DNA from: a virus | DNA length: 36,627 bases | Strand: one strand, 5' to 3' | IMG/VR virus record: IMGVR_UViG_3300046516_000865 | Coordinates: 1 to 36,627 of that record | Shown here: positions 30,329 through 36,627 of the stretch, one piece after another | Numbering within the stretch: position 1 is the first letter of the stretch | Layout of the letters: each line of letters opens with the position of its first letter | Translations under genes and position numbers: made by a program | The notes under the pieces: generated by a model | Told to the model about the DNA's origin: nothing | The model's input: only the letters and a program-made list of their open reading frames with translations | The model's database searches: none

Positions 30329-30526
30329 ATGCACAATTTTGGTACATACCACAAATTGAGCGCAGAAGAATTCAAATCATTACGCCACTCGCTAAAGATA
30401 AGTCAACGCGAGCTTGGCGAAATATTGGGCTTAAGCCGGAACACAATCTGGCGCGCCGAAACATTCGGACCAAGCCATAATACCGTGTTGCGCGTTGAAA
30501 AAGCGCAACTCGAAAAAAAGCTTTAA
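30329..30526 (+). CDS. Small XRE-type HTH regulator
   Basis: A 65-residue protein (MHNFGTYHKLSAEEFKSLRH...). ISQRELGEILGLSRNTIWRAE is a clear Cro/C1-type helix-turn-helix; nothing else fits in its length. ATG 30329 is used; a TTG at 30320 is in frame. It lies 14 bases after the fibre gene and about 40 bases before the inverted-repeat site at 30567, so it may repress the T4SS operon through that site (inference). Confidence 0.75.
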   Translation: MHNFGTYHKLSAEEFKSLRHSLKISQRELGEILGLSRNTIWRAETFGPSHNTVLRVEKAQLEKKL

Positions 30527-30566
30527 CTTATTTCATACAAATGATTAAAGATTGTGCTTGATTGAT

Positions 30567-30585
30567 ATGCACAAAAATGTAGCAT
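30567..30585 (+). promoter_or_regulatory. Inverted-repeat operator or RNA hairpin, copy 2
   Basis: ATGC-ACAAAAATGTA-GCAT, sharing 17 identical bases with the site at 12486-12510. Beyond the shared core, the outer stem pair changes from T-A to A-T while keeping pairing. It lies just upstream of the first small gene of the T4SS operon and overlaps a weak promoter-like TTGATT-N16-TAGCAT. Confidence 0.5.
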
Positions 30586-30595
30586 GGTGAACTTA

Positions 30596-30778
30596 ATGGA
30601 ACGAAACCGAATATTTGACGTGAAAGGTCCGGTTGCGCCTGATGTACAACAGATATTGAGTCAGGCAGCAAAGGATAACGTAGCAATCAATAAACTGTTT
30701 GAACGTTACGGGTACAGCCAGCGGGTTAAAACCGTTTTCATGCAACAACAGCAACCAGAACAAGAGATTACACGATGA
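30596..30778 (+). CDS. Small hypothetical protein, start of T4SS operon
   Basis: A 60-residue protein (MERNRIFDVKGPVAPDVQQI...), with two short helices and a Gln-rich tail (FMQQQQPEQEITR). ATG 30596 is preferred (GGTGA upstream) because the in-frame ATG at 30584 lies inside the inverted-repeat site. ATGA overlap with the next gene. No family recognised. Confidence 0.55.
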   Translation: MERNRIFDVKGPVAPDVQQILSQAAKDNVAINKLFERYGYSQRVKTVFMQQQQPEQEITR

Positions 30779-30942
30779 CGAACGAAGAAATAAAAGTTGC
30801 CTATGACGATTGGTTTTTTGAGACGTTCGGGGTACCGGTGACGCACGAATATCCGTTACGATATAGCGATACCGCTATCCAATCGGCGTTTGAAGCAGGA
30901 GTTAAACTAGGAGCAAGCGAGGTAAAACAAACAAATGAGTGA
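30775..30942 (+). CDS. Small hypothetical protein
   Basis: A 55-residue acidic protein (MTNEEIKVAYDDWFFETFGV...), followed by a helix (DTAIQSAFEAGVKLGASE) of a kind often seen in short phage and plasmid proteins. Both ends overlap neighbours (ATGA, ATGAGTGA), which supports it as a real coupled gene. Function unknown. Confidence 0.58.
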   Translation: MTNEEIKVAYDDWFFETFGVPVTHEYPLRYSDTAIQSAFEAGVKLGASEVKQTNE

Positions 30943-31291
30943 CGAAGCAGTAAATCAATTAGGCGAACAACCAGTTAAACAACGGCGACGGCGCAAGAGC
31001 AAGAGTAGCGCTCCGGCGTTTACCGCTATCGAGGCAGCATCTCCGGATGAGGTAACGGCGGCGTTACAGAAACAGACAAGTCGCAAAAGCGAGTTAACAC
31101 GCAAACTTGAAGAGTTGGCTGTTAATGGCGGGTACAAGATTGACGGCGATTTTGACCGGTTAAAACGGGATGTGCTCGCGCTCGGGCGCCAACTTAAACG
31201 CAAGTTTGTGGTCAGCGAAGCGAACGAACCCGGTAAAGTAATCGTGGTTCGGGTTCAGGAGGACGGGAATGCATCTGGTGCTGCTCAATAA
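30935..31291 (+). CDS. Basic hypothetical protein
   Basis: A 118-residue protein. The first 30 residues are very basic and disordered (KQRRRRKSKSSAP). A coiled-coil-like helix follows (AALQKQTSRKSELTRKLEEL), then a charged segment (DFDRLKRDVLALGRQLKRKF) and a final strand (GKVIVVRVQE). The basic tail suggests nucleic-acid binding; it could be an accessory transfer or nucleoid protein. Its end contains the strong Shine-Dalgarno of the next gene. Confidence 0.6.
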   Translation: MSDEAVNQLGEQPVKQRRRRKSKSSAPAFTAIEAASPDEVTAALQKQTSRKSELTRKLEELAVNGGYKIDGDFDRLKRDVLALGRQLKRKFVVSEANEPGKVIVVRVQEDGNASGAAQ

Positions 31292-31553
31292 ACTTTTGAT
31301 GAACCCGGTGCCGTTCCTGGCCTTAGCGCAACAGCTTGGCACTGCAGCCGGGATCATTAACGCAGTCGGGTTAGTGGCAATGTTTGGCGGGTTAGTCGGG
31401 GCGACCATAGCCGCGTTAAGCGAACGGCATGTGGGCGGCGTTAAAACGTCATTGATCATTACCGCGGTAGGCGGACTCGCGTTTGTGATTGCGCAAGCGA
31501 TGTTCGCGGCCGGCGGGCAACAGACCAATATCCAGTTGCAGCCCATAAATTAA
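31269..31553 (+). CDS. VirB2/TrbC-like pilin subunit
   Basis: A 94-residue protein with AGGAGG nine bases before the ATG. It has two hydrophobic helices (AGIINAVGLVAMFGGLVGAT and SLIITAVGGLAFVIAQAMFA) joined by a short polar loop (LSERHVGGVK), the hairpin architecture of VirB2/TrbC pilins; the N-terminal stretch to FLALAQQ may be a leader. It is directly followed by VirB3-like and VirB4-like genes, the usual T4SS order. It lacks a clear long signal sequence, so processing is uncertain. Confidence 0.65.
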   Translation: MHLVLLNKLLMNPVPFLALAQQLGTAAGIINAVGLVAMFGGLVGATIAALSERHVGGVKTSLIITAVGGLAFVIAQAMFAAGGQQTNIQLQPIN

Positions 31554-31558
31554 CCCTT

Positions 31559-31642
31559 ATGGCGTTTCTGATCATAGCGAGCGGTTGGTTGTTATTAACA
31601 CTCTGGATGTATGCCGGAACTGCATTCAAACGACACAAGTAG
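31559..31642 (+). CDS. Possible 27-residue single-span membrane peptide
   Basis: The frame MAFLIIASGWLLLTLWMYAG with a basic end (FKRHK) is almost entirely one transmembrane helix. It starts five bases after the VirB2-like stop and overlaps the next gene by 32 bases. Too short for confidence, but composition and position fit a small T4SS membrane peptide. Confidence 0.3.
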   Translation: MAFLIIASGWLLLTLWMYAGTAFKRHK

Positions 31643-31979
31643 AGAAGCGCGGCCTGGTATAACCATCGGGCCGTTTCTTTTCACCGGTATTGACATGGTG
31701 TTGCTGGTTGGCGGCGCCGCAGCCGGGATATCCATATTCCAGATATTGCGGGCAATAGATATCGATTGGTGGCTGAACATTATAATTAGCGCGCTCCCTC
31801 TGTGCGGTGTGTTTGGGATCGTTTTATTTTTGTTCGGTAAACCGCAGAGTTACGCCGGCGACCTGTTGTTACTATGGATCTGGCGCGCGAAAACAAATTT
31901 GTACATGGCCGGCGGACTCGAGCGCCCGCCGCTTTTATGGTTAGAAACCAAAGTTGATTACCCGAAAGAAACGAAATGA
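31611..31979 (+). CDS. VirB3/TrbD-like membrane protein
   Basis: A 122-residue protein with a short polar N-terminus, two adjacent transmembrane helices (VLLVGGAAAGISIFQIL and LNIIISALPLCGVFGIVLFL), then a cytoplasmic tail (GKPQSYAGDLLLLWIWRAKT). Length, two-helix topology and position between pilin and VirB4-like genes fit VirB3/TrbD, which anchors the VirB4 ATPase at the inner membrane. Sequence motifs of the family are weak, so the call is mainly by topology and gene order. Confidence 0.6.
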   Translation: MPELHSNDTSREARPGITIGPFLFTGIDMVLLVGGAAAGISIFQILRAIDIDWWLNIIISALPLCGVFGIVLFLFGKPQSYAGDLLLLWIWRAKTNLYMAGGLERPPLLWLETKVDYPKETK

Positions 31980-32182
31980 GAAAACCAAAAGTCAACACGG
32001 CATCCGTAGTTCAGAAATGGGCTGATGAACTAAGGGAGGCGGCGGCAGAGTTAGAAGATCAAGCCAAATCGTTGTATCGCGCTGCCGACGCTTTGCAATC
32101 TAAGCCGGTGCCGGTTAAAGGCGTGTTTGTCGGACCACCATCAACCAGGGATCGAGACGGCGATGCAGTTATCCATCCATAA
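31976..32182 (+). CDS. Small coiled-coil protein in T4SS operon
   Basis: A 68-residue protein with ATGA overlap to the VirB3-like gene. Residues 10-45 form an amphipathic helix (VVQKWADELREAAAELEDQA and on), followed by a disordered tail (VGPPSTRDRDGDAVIHP). No family recognised. The 49-base gap to the VirB4-like gene shows no clear regulatory element. Confidence 0.5.
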   Translation: MRKPKVNTASVVQKWADELREAAAELEDQAKSLYRAADALQSKPVPVKGVFVGPPSTRDRDGDAVIHP

Positions 32183-32231
32183 TCTCGGTATGGATCTATC
32201 TAAAACCTGAACTGCTAAGTTATAAATTGTA

Positions 32232-34760
32232 ATGAATTTGCAGGCCCCTAACGGTTACATCGTTGACGGTCACGCGATATTCGGTGACCCGAATTCGGGC
32301 GCGATCATGTCGAAATTCTTCGATGTGACGTTCCCGGATTTAAGTGGGAGCGATGACCAGGCACACATCGATTTAGAAAAGGATTTACGCCTTATCCTGG
32401 GCGCGCTCAAGGAAGACGAGCGGTTACAGGTACAATATTATACAGGAAGTGATTTTGAGCATTCTATCAAACGTTTTGAAGATCAAACGGCGTTATCTGC
32501 TGTTGCTGTTTCTAGCAATGTGCGCTCTGAGTTGGCTAGCCGTTATCGAGCTAGAATGGTTGCTGAAGAATTGATTCAAACCAATGTCCGGTTATGCATT
32601 TCATCCCGGTTACCGGCCCGCAGTTTCGATGAAGTGTTTAAAATTGTGGCGCGCAGTTACGCGCACCGGGAACAATTCTTTAACATGCTCTTAACCTCGT
32701 ATGGAGGCAGCGTTAATGGTCTTGATAACCTCGGGCATTACAATGAGTTGCTCCGATTCTGGTCGCCAGGACAAGCCCGTCAACCTGGCGTTACTGATGT
32801 GGACTGGCTTCGATCAATCGATGAATTGTGCCGCTTCAGTGGATTGGCTCCGCGTCCAGAGTCTACCCATGGGTTCTACATGGACGGTTACTATTTTGGA
32901 ATATTAACGGCTAAAACCATGCCAACCGGTACTTGGACCGGGACCATGGATTCACTTCTGGGGTTAACCATCCCGAATTTGCGCGTGGTCTTAAACATGC
33001 AACCGCTCGGGCTCGATACCGAGATGCAACATGAAGAAGAACGATTCGCTAAACTGGTCAGTAACATTGACCCGCAACATCCATCGTTACAATCTGAGGT
33101 GGGCCTTGATAAACATCGGGACCGGATGCGGCTATTAATGTCCAACAAAGTGTTGCCATTTAAAGCGCAACTGTTGGTAATCGCTTGTGAACGGTCGCCA
33201 GACAAGCTGGATGAAAGAATGGAGGCGTTGAGAGTAGCGCTTGGTAAAACGGGTTGTCAGCCTTTTCAACCAAGTTTACCTACCTCAACGCTTTCCTTCT
33301 TTAATTCGGCTACACCAGGGTACGGACCTTGGAACCGGTACCCGGATTTCTGGCATAAAATGAACGATGCCGTGAACGTCGCTAACATGTGGCCGGTAGC
33401 CAGCACACCAATTGCTGACCTTGATACCGCGGATTGGATTTGTGACGGTGACCTTAACAACCTGATCGGTGGCAAACATTTTGTCGGAGATCAACCGCGC
33501 CATATGCTGGTTGCGGCAACGACGGGCGCCGGTAAAACGGTTACGTTACAAACTTTGATGCTGCAAACCGCTTGGATGTACAAGTTTATTGCGGTCATCG
33601 ATAACGCGGCAAAAGGCGTTAACTGGGAAAAGACTTGTCAAGCCATTGACCCGACCTGCAAAACCATCGTGGTCCGGTCGAATGGCACCCAGACATTTAA
33701 CCCGTTCGATACACACGGCCAACCGTTAACAAACCAACACCTAGCAAGCGCTACGGCGCTATGCCATTTGTTAGTGGGTGTGCATTCCGACCAAGACAAA
33801 GACAAGTTGCGGGTCGCAATCCTGGCTGAGACGATACAAGAAATTTACGGGGTAGCATTCCGCAAATGGCGTAAGAACAACCCGGTGGCATACTTCGATT
33901 TAATCGAGAACAAATATAACGGGACATGGACAACCTTTAATGAAGCCGAATTCCAAAACCAATCATTCGCGACGTGGACCCATGACATGTTCCCAACGCT
34001 CACGGATTTGCAGGATGAACTCCATAGTGCGTCGTTACAAAAAGGGCCACATCAAGAATTGTGCGCTACCCTTGCCAGTTTGCTTAGGCCGTGGCTCAGA
34101 GACGGTATCTACGGGCCAATCGCCGACGGAATATCAAACGTGGATTTGGGTACACGGAGCGTTTCCGATACAACTGATACCAAAGTCGTTCACATTGAGC
34201 TTGGAGAATTGGGCGAATCGGAGTCCGAACTCCGCGCCGTTGCCGGGTTCCTGATAGCGAACGAAATCCGGAATATTATTCAAGGGTTACCGCGAGGGTG
34301 GCGTAAACAGGTTGTTATCGAGGAAATGGTATCGTTCTTGAAGGTGCCAAACGCCGAACAAATATGCGTCGATTACTGGCAAACAATGCGGAAATTTGGG
34401 TGTCAAATGGTGGCTATCTTCCAGAATTATTCCACGTTATTGGAAGCGAGTCCGAAAGTAGCTAAAGCGCTTGTAAGCAACAGTTCGTCGTTATTGTTGT
34501 TACGGAACCATAACGGTGAAGATTTAAAAGAATTAAGTAAATACGTCAAGTTACCCGATGTGGTTATGAACCAGATTCAACGGTTCCCGAAACCGGCTGA
34601 ACTGAAAGGTAAAGATGCCTATGCCGGGTTTGTCTACGCGCAACTGGACGGTGAACAACCCAAATTTACGGTAGGCCGAAACTATATCTCGCACGAGGTC
34701 GAGCGAATAACATCTAGTGGAAAGTTGAATTTAAATGAAATTTCCAATCGCAAAAACTAA
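32232..34760 (+). CDS. virB4: VirB4/TrbE-like T4SS ATPase
   Basis: An 842-residue protein, the normal size for VirB4. The N-terminal ~400 residues are the family-specific part; the C-terminal RecA-like motor has Walker A AATTGAGKTVTLQTL (Lys435) and a Walker B strand ending VVIEEM (Glu697-Glu698) followed by YWQTMRKFGCQMVAIFQN, which corresponds to the VirB4 region around the Arg/Gln sensor. The acidic pair E-E in place of the usual D-E is a variation. It powers pilus assembly and substrate transfer at the inner membrane. It is the anchor for calling 30596-36627 a T4SS operon. Confidence 0.88.
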   Translation: MNLQAPNGYIVDGHAIFGDPNSGAIMSKFFDVTFPDLSGSDDQAHIDLEKDLRLILGALKEDERLQVQYYTGSDFEHSIKRFEDQTALSAVAVSSNVRSELASRYRARMVAEELIQTNVRLCISSRLPARSFDEVFKIVARSYAHREQFFNMLLTSYGGSVNGLDNLGHYNELLRFWSPGQARQPGVTDVDWLRSIDELCRFSGLAPRPESTHGFYMDGYYFGILTAKTMPTGTWTGTMDSLLGLTIPNLRVVLNMQPLGLDTEMQHEEERFAKLVSNIDPQHPSLQSEVGLDKHRDRMRLLMSNKVLPFKAQLLVIACERSPDKLDERMEALRVALGKTGCQPFQPSLPTSTLSFFNSATPGYGPWNRYPDFWHKMNDAVNVANMWPVASTPIADLDTADWICDGDLNNLIGGKHFVGDQPRHMLVAATTGAGKTVTLQTLMLQTAWMYKFIAVIDNAAKGVNWEKTCQAIDPTCKTIVVRSNGTQTFNPFDTHGQPLTNQHLASATALCHLLVGVHSDQDKDKLRVAILAETIQEIYGVAFRKWRKNNPVAYFDLIENKYNGTWTTFNEAEFQNQSFATWTHDMFPTLTDLQDELHSASLQKGPHQELCATLASLLRPWLRDGIYGPIADGISNVDLGTRSVSDTTDTKVVHIELGELGESESELRAVAGFLIANEIRNIIQGLPRGWRKQVVIEEMVSFLKVPNAEQICVDYWQTMRKFGCQMVAIFQNYSTLLEASPKVAKALVSNSSSLLLLRNHNGEDLKELSKYVKLPDVVMNQIQRFPKPAELKGKDAYAGFVYAQLDGEQPKFTVGRNYISHEVERITSSGKLNLNEISNRKN

Positions 34761-35004
34761 AACTTGGATTTCATACATTGATTATAACGAGCGGCAAATT
34801 GGCGACCGAGAATCCGGCGAAGGAATTGTAGTAATGTCTAATAAAGGGATAATGCTGCCAAAAGTTAAGGAAACAAGGGAAGGTGTTTGTTCAATAAGTA
34901 TCTATGACGCACCGATAGCAGGTAACATGCTTTTTCAGTTCTGGCTTTATCCGAATACATTGCTTGAAAAAGGAATACAACTGACAACCCCACCCGCGTT
35001 ATGA
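34735..35004 (+). CDS. Hypothetical protein in T4SS operon
   Basis: An 89-residue, mostly beta protein (MKFPIAKTKTWISYIDYNER..., then GIVVMSNKGIMLPKV and LFQFWLYPNTLLEKG). It overlaps the VirB4-like gene by 26 bases and the lipoprotein gene by ATGA. No signal peptide. Base composition looks more A/T-rich than its neighbours. Function unknown. Confidence 0.55.
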   Translation: MKFPIAKTKTWISYIDYNERQIGDRESGEGIVVMSNKGIMLPKVKETREGVCSISIYDAPIAGNMLFQFWLYPNTLLEKGIQLTTPPAL

Positions 35005-35366
35005 AATGGCTTTTACCTTTATTACTCGTTGGGTGCGCCTCCCCCAAACTCCCTAATAACCAGACGGCTAGTGACCAGTTTTATCGTTTGGGGTACGGCG
35101 AGAAACGGATCGCCCAAAACTTTTATCAACTCGGTGAAGGCGATGCCGTGAAACGTTTGTACTGGGCACAACGCCGTGCCCAAGAAACCGGTGCCAGCCA
35201 TCAACAAGCTGGGGTATCATTGCAAAAGACGTACGTCAATATCCCGGTACCGGCGCACACCGATTCGGACGGGACCGAGATAGAAGCCAGTAACCATGTG
35301 GTGGAAGTGGTGCAACTCTGGAAATCGGTGCCGCATAACGGACGCACACTGAACATCGTTAAATGA
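35001..35366 (+). CDS. T4SS-associated lipoprotein
   Basis: A 121-residue protein with a short lipoprotein signal: MKWLLPLLLVGCAS has lipobox L-V-G-C (Cys12). The mature part is helical at first (SDQFYRLGYGEKRIAQNFYQ, then VKRLYWAQRRAQ) and ends in a beta-rich segment (KTYVNIPVPA, VVEVVQLWKS). Its position suggests an outer-membrane-complex lipoprotein comparable to VirB7 or TrbH, but no family match is claimed. ATGA overlap with the TrbJ-like gene. Confidence 0.68.
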   Translation: MKWLLPLLLVGCASPKLPNNQTASDQFYRLGYGEKRIAQNFYQLGEGDAVKRLYWAQRRAQETGASHQQAGVSLQKTYVNIPVPAHTDSDGTEIEASNHVVEVVQLWKSVPHNGRTLNIVK

Positions 35367-36154
35367 AACCCTGTTTATACGTTCTGTTTGTTCTGGCGTT
35401 AAAAGCGCATGCCGGGTTGCCGGTCATTGATTATAGCCATATTGCCGTCTCGGTCGGGAACGAGGTCGTTAACTTCGCGAAATGGGCTAAGACCGAAGTA
35501 TCGTCGGCACAAACCCAGTTAAACACGTTGCAAAGCTACGAGAACAGCGTGGTGCAACTAGCCCGCATGGGTAACCCGGCGGCGTTACGGTCGTTGCCAG
35601 GTATAAGCACGGTAGCGGAACTGTACGGGACCGGTAAACAGCTCCAATATGATTACGCGAGTTGGCAAGGCTATTTTAACCCGCAACGGTACCAATCGGA
35701 TTTCAACTCTATCCTGACCAGTTATCAACAACCCAATTGGCAAGGGTACACCTACGCGCCGGTTCAAGGCAGTTACCAGTTCGATACTGCCCGCTGGAAC
35801 ATTACAGATGCTGCGCAACAGCAGTTAAAACAACTCGAACAACGCCGGCAAACCCTTGAACAACAACGGGACGCTGCGTTGCAAGCCGTGCAAGCCGGTG
35901 GTGACCAATCAACGGTCCAAAAGAATCACGCCGCATTAGACGGGTTAAACGGTGCTCTGGCCGAACTGGCGTCACAAGAACAATCGGTTTTGCAACAGGT
36001 ACAATTAAAACAACAACAACTCCAATCCGGCCAGAACGTTTATCAAACTGCTATAACCGAACAACGCTTTCAACAATCGAGGGCATCGGTTGACGTGGGG
36101 TTAAACGCGTTACCAATGCAAGCGTACGACACACCGGCGCGATGGGGACGATAA
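35363..36154 (+). CDS. TrbJ/VirB5-like conjugal transfer protein
   Basis: A 263-residue protein with a signal peptide (MKPCLYVLFVLALKAHA|G). The mature N-terminus is helical (VVNFAKWAKTEVSSAQTQLN, then a LQSYENSVVQLARMGN helix) as in TrbJ/VirB5, followed by an aromatic middle (YASWQGYFNPQRYQ) and a very long Gln-rich coiled coil (LKQLEQRRQTLEQQRDAALQ; QSVLQQVQLKQQQLQ). VirB5/TrbJ proteins sit at the pilus tip and in the periplasm. The signal peptide plus coiled coil plus operon position make the call. Confidence 0.75.
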   Translation: MKPCLYVLFVLALKAHAGLPVIDYSHIAVSVGNEVVNFAKWAKTEVSSAQTQLNTLQSYENSVVQLARMGNPAALRSLPGISTVAELYGTGKQLQYDYASWQGYFNPQRYQSDFNSILTSYQQPNWQGYTYAPVQGSYQFDTARWNITDAAQQQLKQLEQRRQTLEQQRDAALQAVQAGGDQSTVQKNHAALDGLNGALAELASQEQSVLQQVQLKQQQLQSGQNVYQTAITEQRFQQSRASVDVGLNALPMQAYDTPARWGR

Positions 36155-36321
36155 TGAGATTATTAATCTGGATAGTGGCAGTTACGATAACGGTTTCAAT
36201 TGTTACTTATTCAATTATCCGGGTTGAACTAGCGCAACAACGCCAGGAAAACAAAGTGTTGATGTACGAAGATTTGAGCCGATTACCAAACGTTGATGCA
36301 CCAGCGAAATGGAATAAATAA
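36154..36321 (+). CDS. Small single-span membrane protein (TrbK-like position)
   Basis: A 55-residue protein: MRLLIWIVAVTITVSIVTYS is one transmembrane helix, then a charged helix (RVELAQQRQENKVLMYEDL). It overlaps the TrbJ-like stop by one base. In IncP-type operons a small TrbK protein (entry exclusion) lies between TrbJ and TrbL; the position matches, but no TrbK lipobox or motif is seen. Confidence 0.5.
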   Translation: MRLLIWIVAVTITVSIVTYSIIRVELAQQRQENKVLMYEDLSRLPNVDAPAKWNK

Positions 36322-36322
36322 T

Positions 36323-36490
36323 ATGACTGAACACGAAACCAAAATGATAGTTGGCGCGTTAATGATGGCTATCGAAGACGGGTTGCATATTAATTATAGG
36401 ATGATTGAAGAGAGAGACGAGCTTGTTATTAGGTTACAGAAACAACTAGTGATAGAGCTTAAGCGTTTCGGTGTCGAAATAACCAAATGA
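36323..36490 (+). CDS. Small hypothetical protein
   Basis: A 55-residue helical protein (MTEHETKMIVGALMMAIEDG...), with a charged coiled-coil second half (ERDELVIRLQKQLVIELKRF). It begins one base after the previous stop and overlaps the TrbL-like gene by ATGA. No signal or family recognised. Confidence 0.5.
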   Translation: MTEHETKMIVGALMMAIEDGLHINYRMIEERDELVIRLQKQLVIELKRFGVEITK

Positions 36491-36627
36491 ACTTTCTCGA
36501 TTTGATACCAGGATTCACCATCGGGGTTCACAACCTCCATTCGGAACTGGTATCAATCGCGTTTGTTCTATGTTTTGCCGGGTTACTGGTGCACGCTTGT
36601 ATAGCGCTGTTTCAAGGCAGCATTCGG
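36487..36627 (+). CDS. VirB6/TrbL-like membrane protein (3' partial)
   Basis: The frame runs off the window after 47 residues. It has a short N-terminus (MNFLDLIPGFTIGVHNLHSE), then a transmembrane helix (LVSIAFVLCFAGLLVHACIA). Start by ATGA overlap. TrbL/VirB6 polytopic proteins follow TrbJ(-K) in conjugation operons, so the call is mainly by position and hydrophobicity. Confidence 0.45.
   Translation, partial: MNFLDLIPGFTIGVHNLHSELVSIAFVLCFAGLLVHACIALFQGSIR

Noticed and set aside
36154-36321. Naming the small membrane gene trbK
   Set aside because: Position fits, but TrbK is usually a lipoprotein and no lipobox is present.

Overview
The window looks like part of a mobile element of a Gram-negative bacterium that carries both phage-type and conjugation-type genes. 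Gram-negative is inferred from three lipoprotein- or signal-peptide-bearing exported proteins and from a Trb/VirB-like type IV secretion (T4SS) gene set. The secreted-glycan-enzyme style of the giant proteins is common in soil and sediment bacteria such as the PVC group, but the host cannot be fixed from this sequence. No rRNA, tRNA or CRISPR array was seen. No capsid, portal, large terminase, relaxase or integrase gene lies in the window.

Layout. (1) 1-10141, plus strand: phage tail or receptor-binding type genes. They include a BppU-like fragment, a 228-residue fibre-like protein, a Gp80-like tail fibre protein and two giant proteins built from long arrays of a 20-residue (60-bp) repeat; the first also contains a beta-helix tailspike-like domain. 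(2) 19145 down to 10138, minus strand: a tightly packed array of about 24 genes, most overlapping by ATGA/GTGA-type junctions. In transcription order it holds a Sak4-like ATPase, a DUF669-like protein, a DNA methyltransferase, a split Cas4/DUF2800-like nuclease, a membrane-anchored HNH protein, a VRR-NUC nuclease, a sulfotransferase-like protein, a DpdA-type 7-deazaguanine transglycosylase and a QueF-type protein. Many tiny proteins, an exported YadA-head-like protein and a lipoprotein follow. (3) 19246-21139, plus strand: a small HTH protein, an orphan DnaB N-terminal domain and a RepA-like hexameric helicase ATPase, followed at 21140-21329 by iteron-like repeats and a 70-nt perfect-arm hairpin. 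(4) 22159 down to 21330, minus strand: four small genes. (5) 22277-30315, plus strand: a terminase-small-subunit-like HTH protein, a zinc protein and two giant multidomain glycan-binding/glycoside-hydrolase-like proteins. (6) 30329-36627, plus strand: a compact T4SS operon (VirB2-, VirB3-, VirB4-, VirB5/TrbJ- and VirB6/TrbL-like genes plus small membrane and lipoproteins) that runs off the end.

How the parts may work together (inference): regions 2 and 3 replicate, recombine and chemically mark the element's DNA. DpdA plus QueF would place a 7-deazaguanine base in DNA, which in known phages protects against restriction. Regions 1 and 5 would make cell-surface-binding, polysaccharide-degrading fibres; three of the giant proteins share a ~210-residue N-terminal module and lack signal peptides, as tail-attached receptor-binding proteins do. 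Region 6 would make a conjugation channel. A T4SS operon starting 14 bases after a phage-like fibre gene, plus a 17-nt hairpin motif shared by the minus-strand array and the T4SS operon, suggest one integrated element, possibly a conjugative phage-plasmid or a conjugative element that recruited phage fibres. Assembly chimerism must be excluded.
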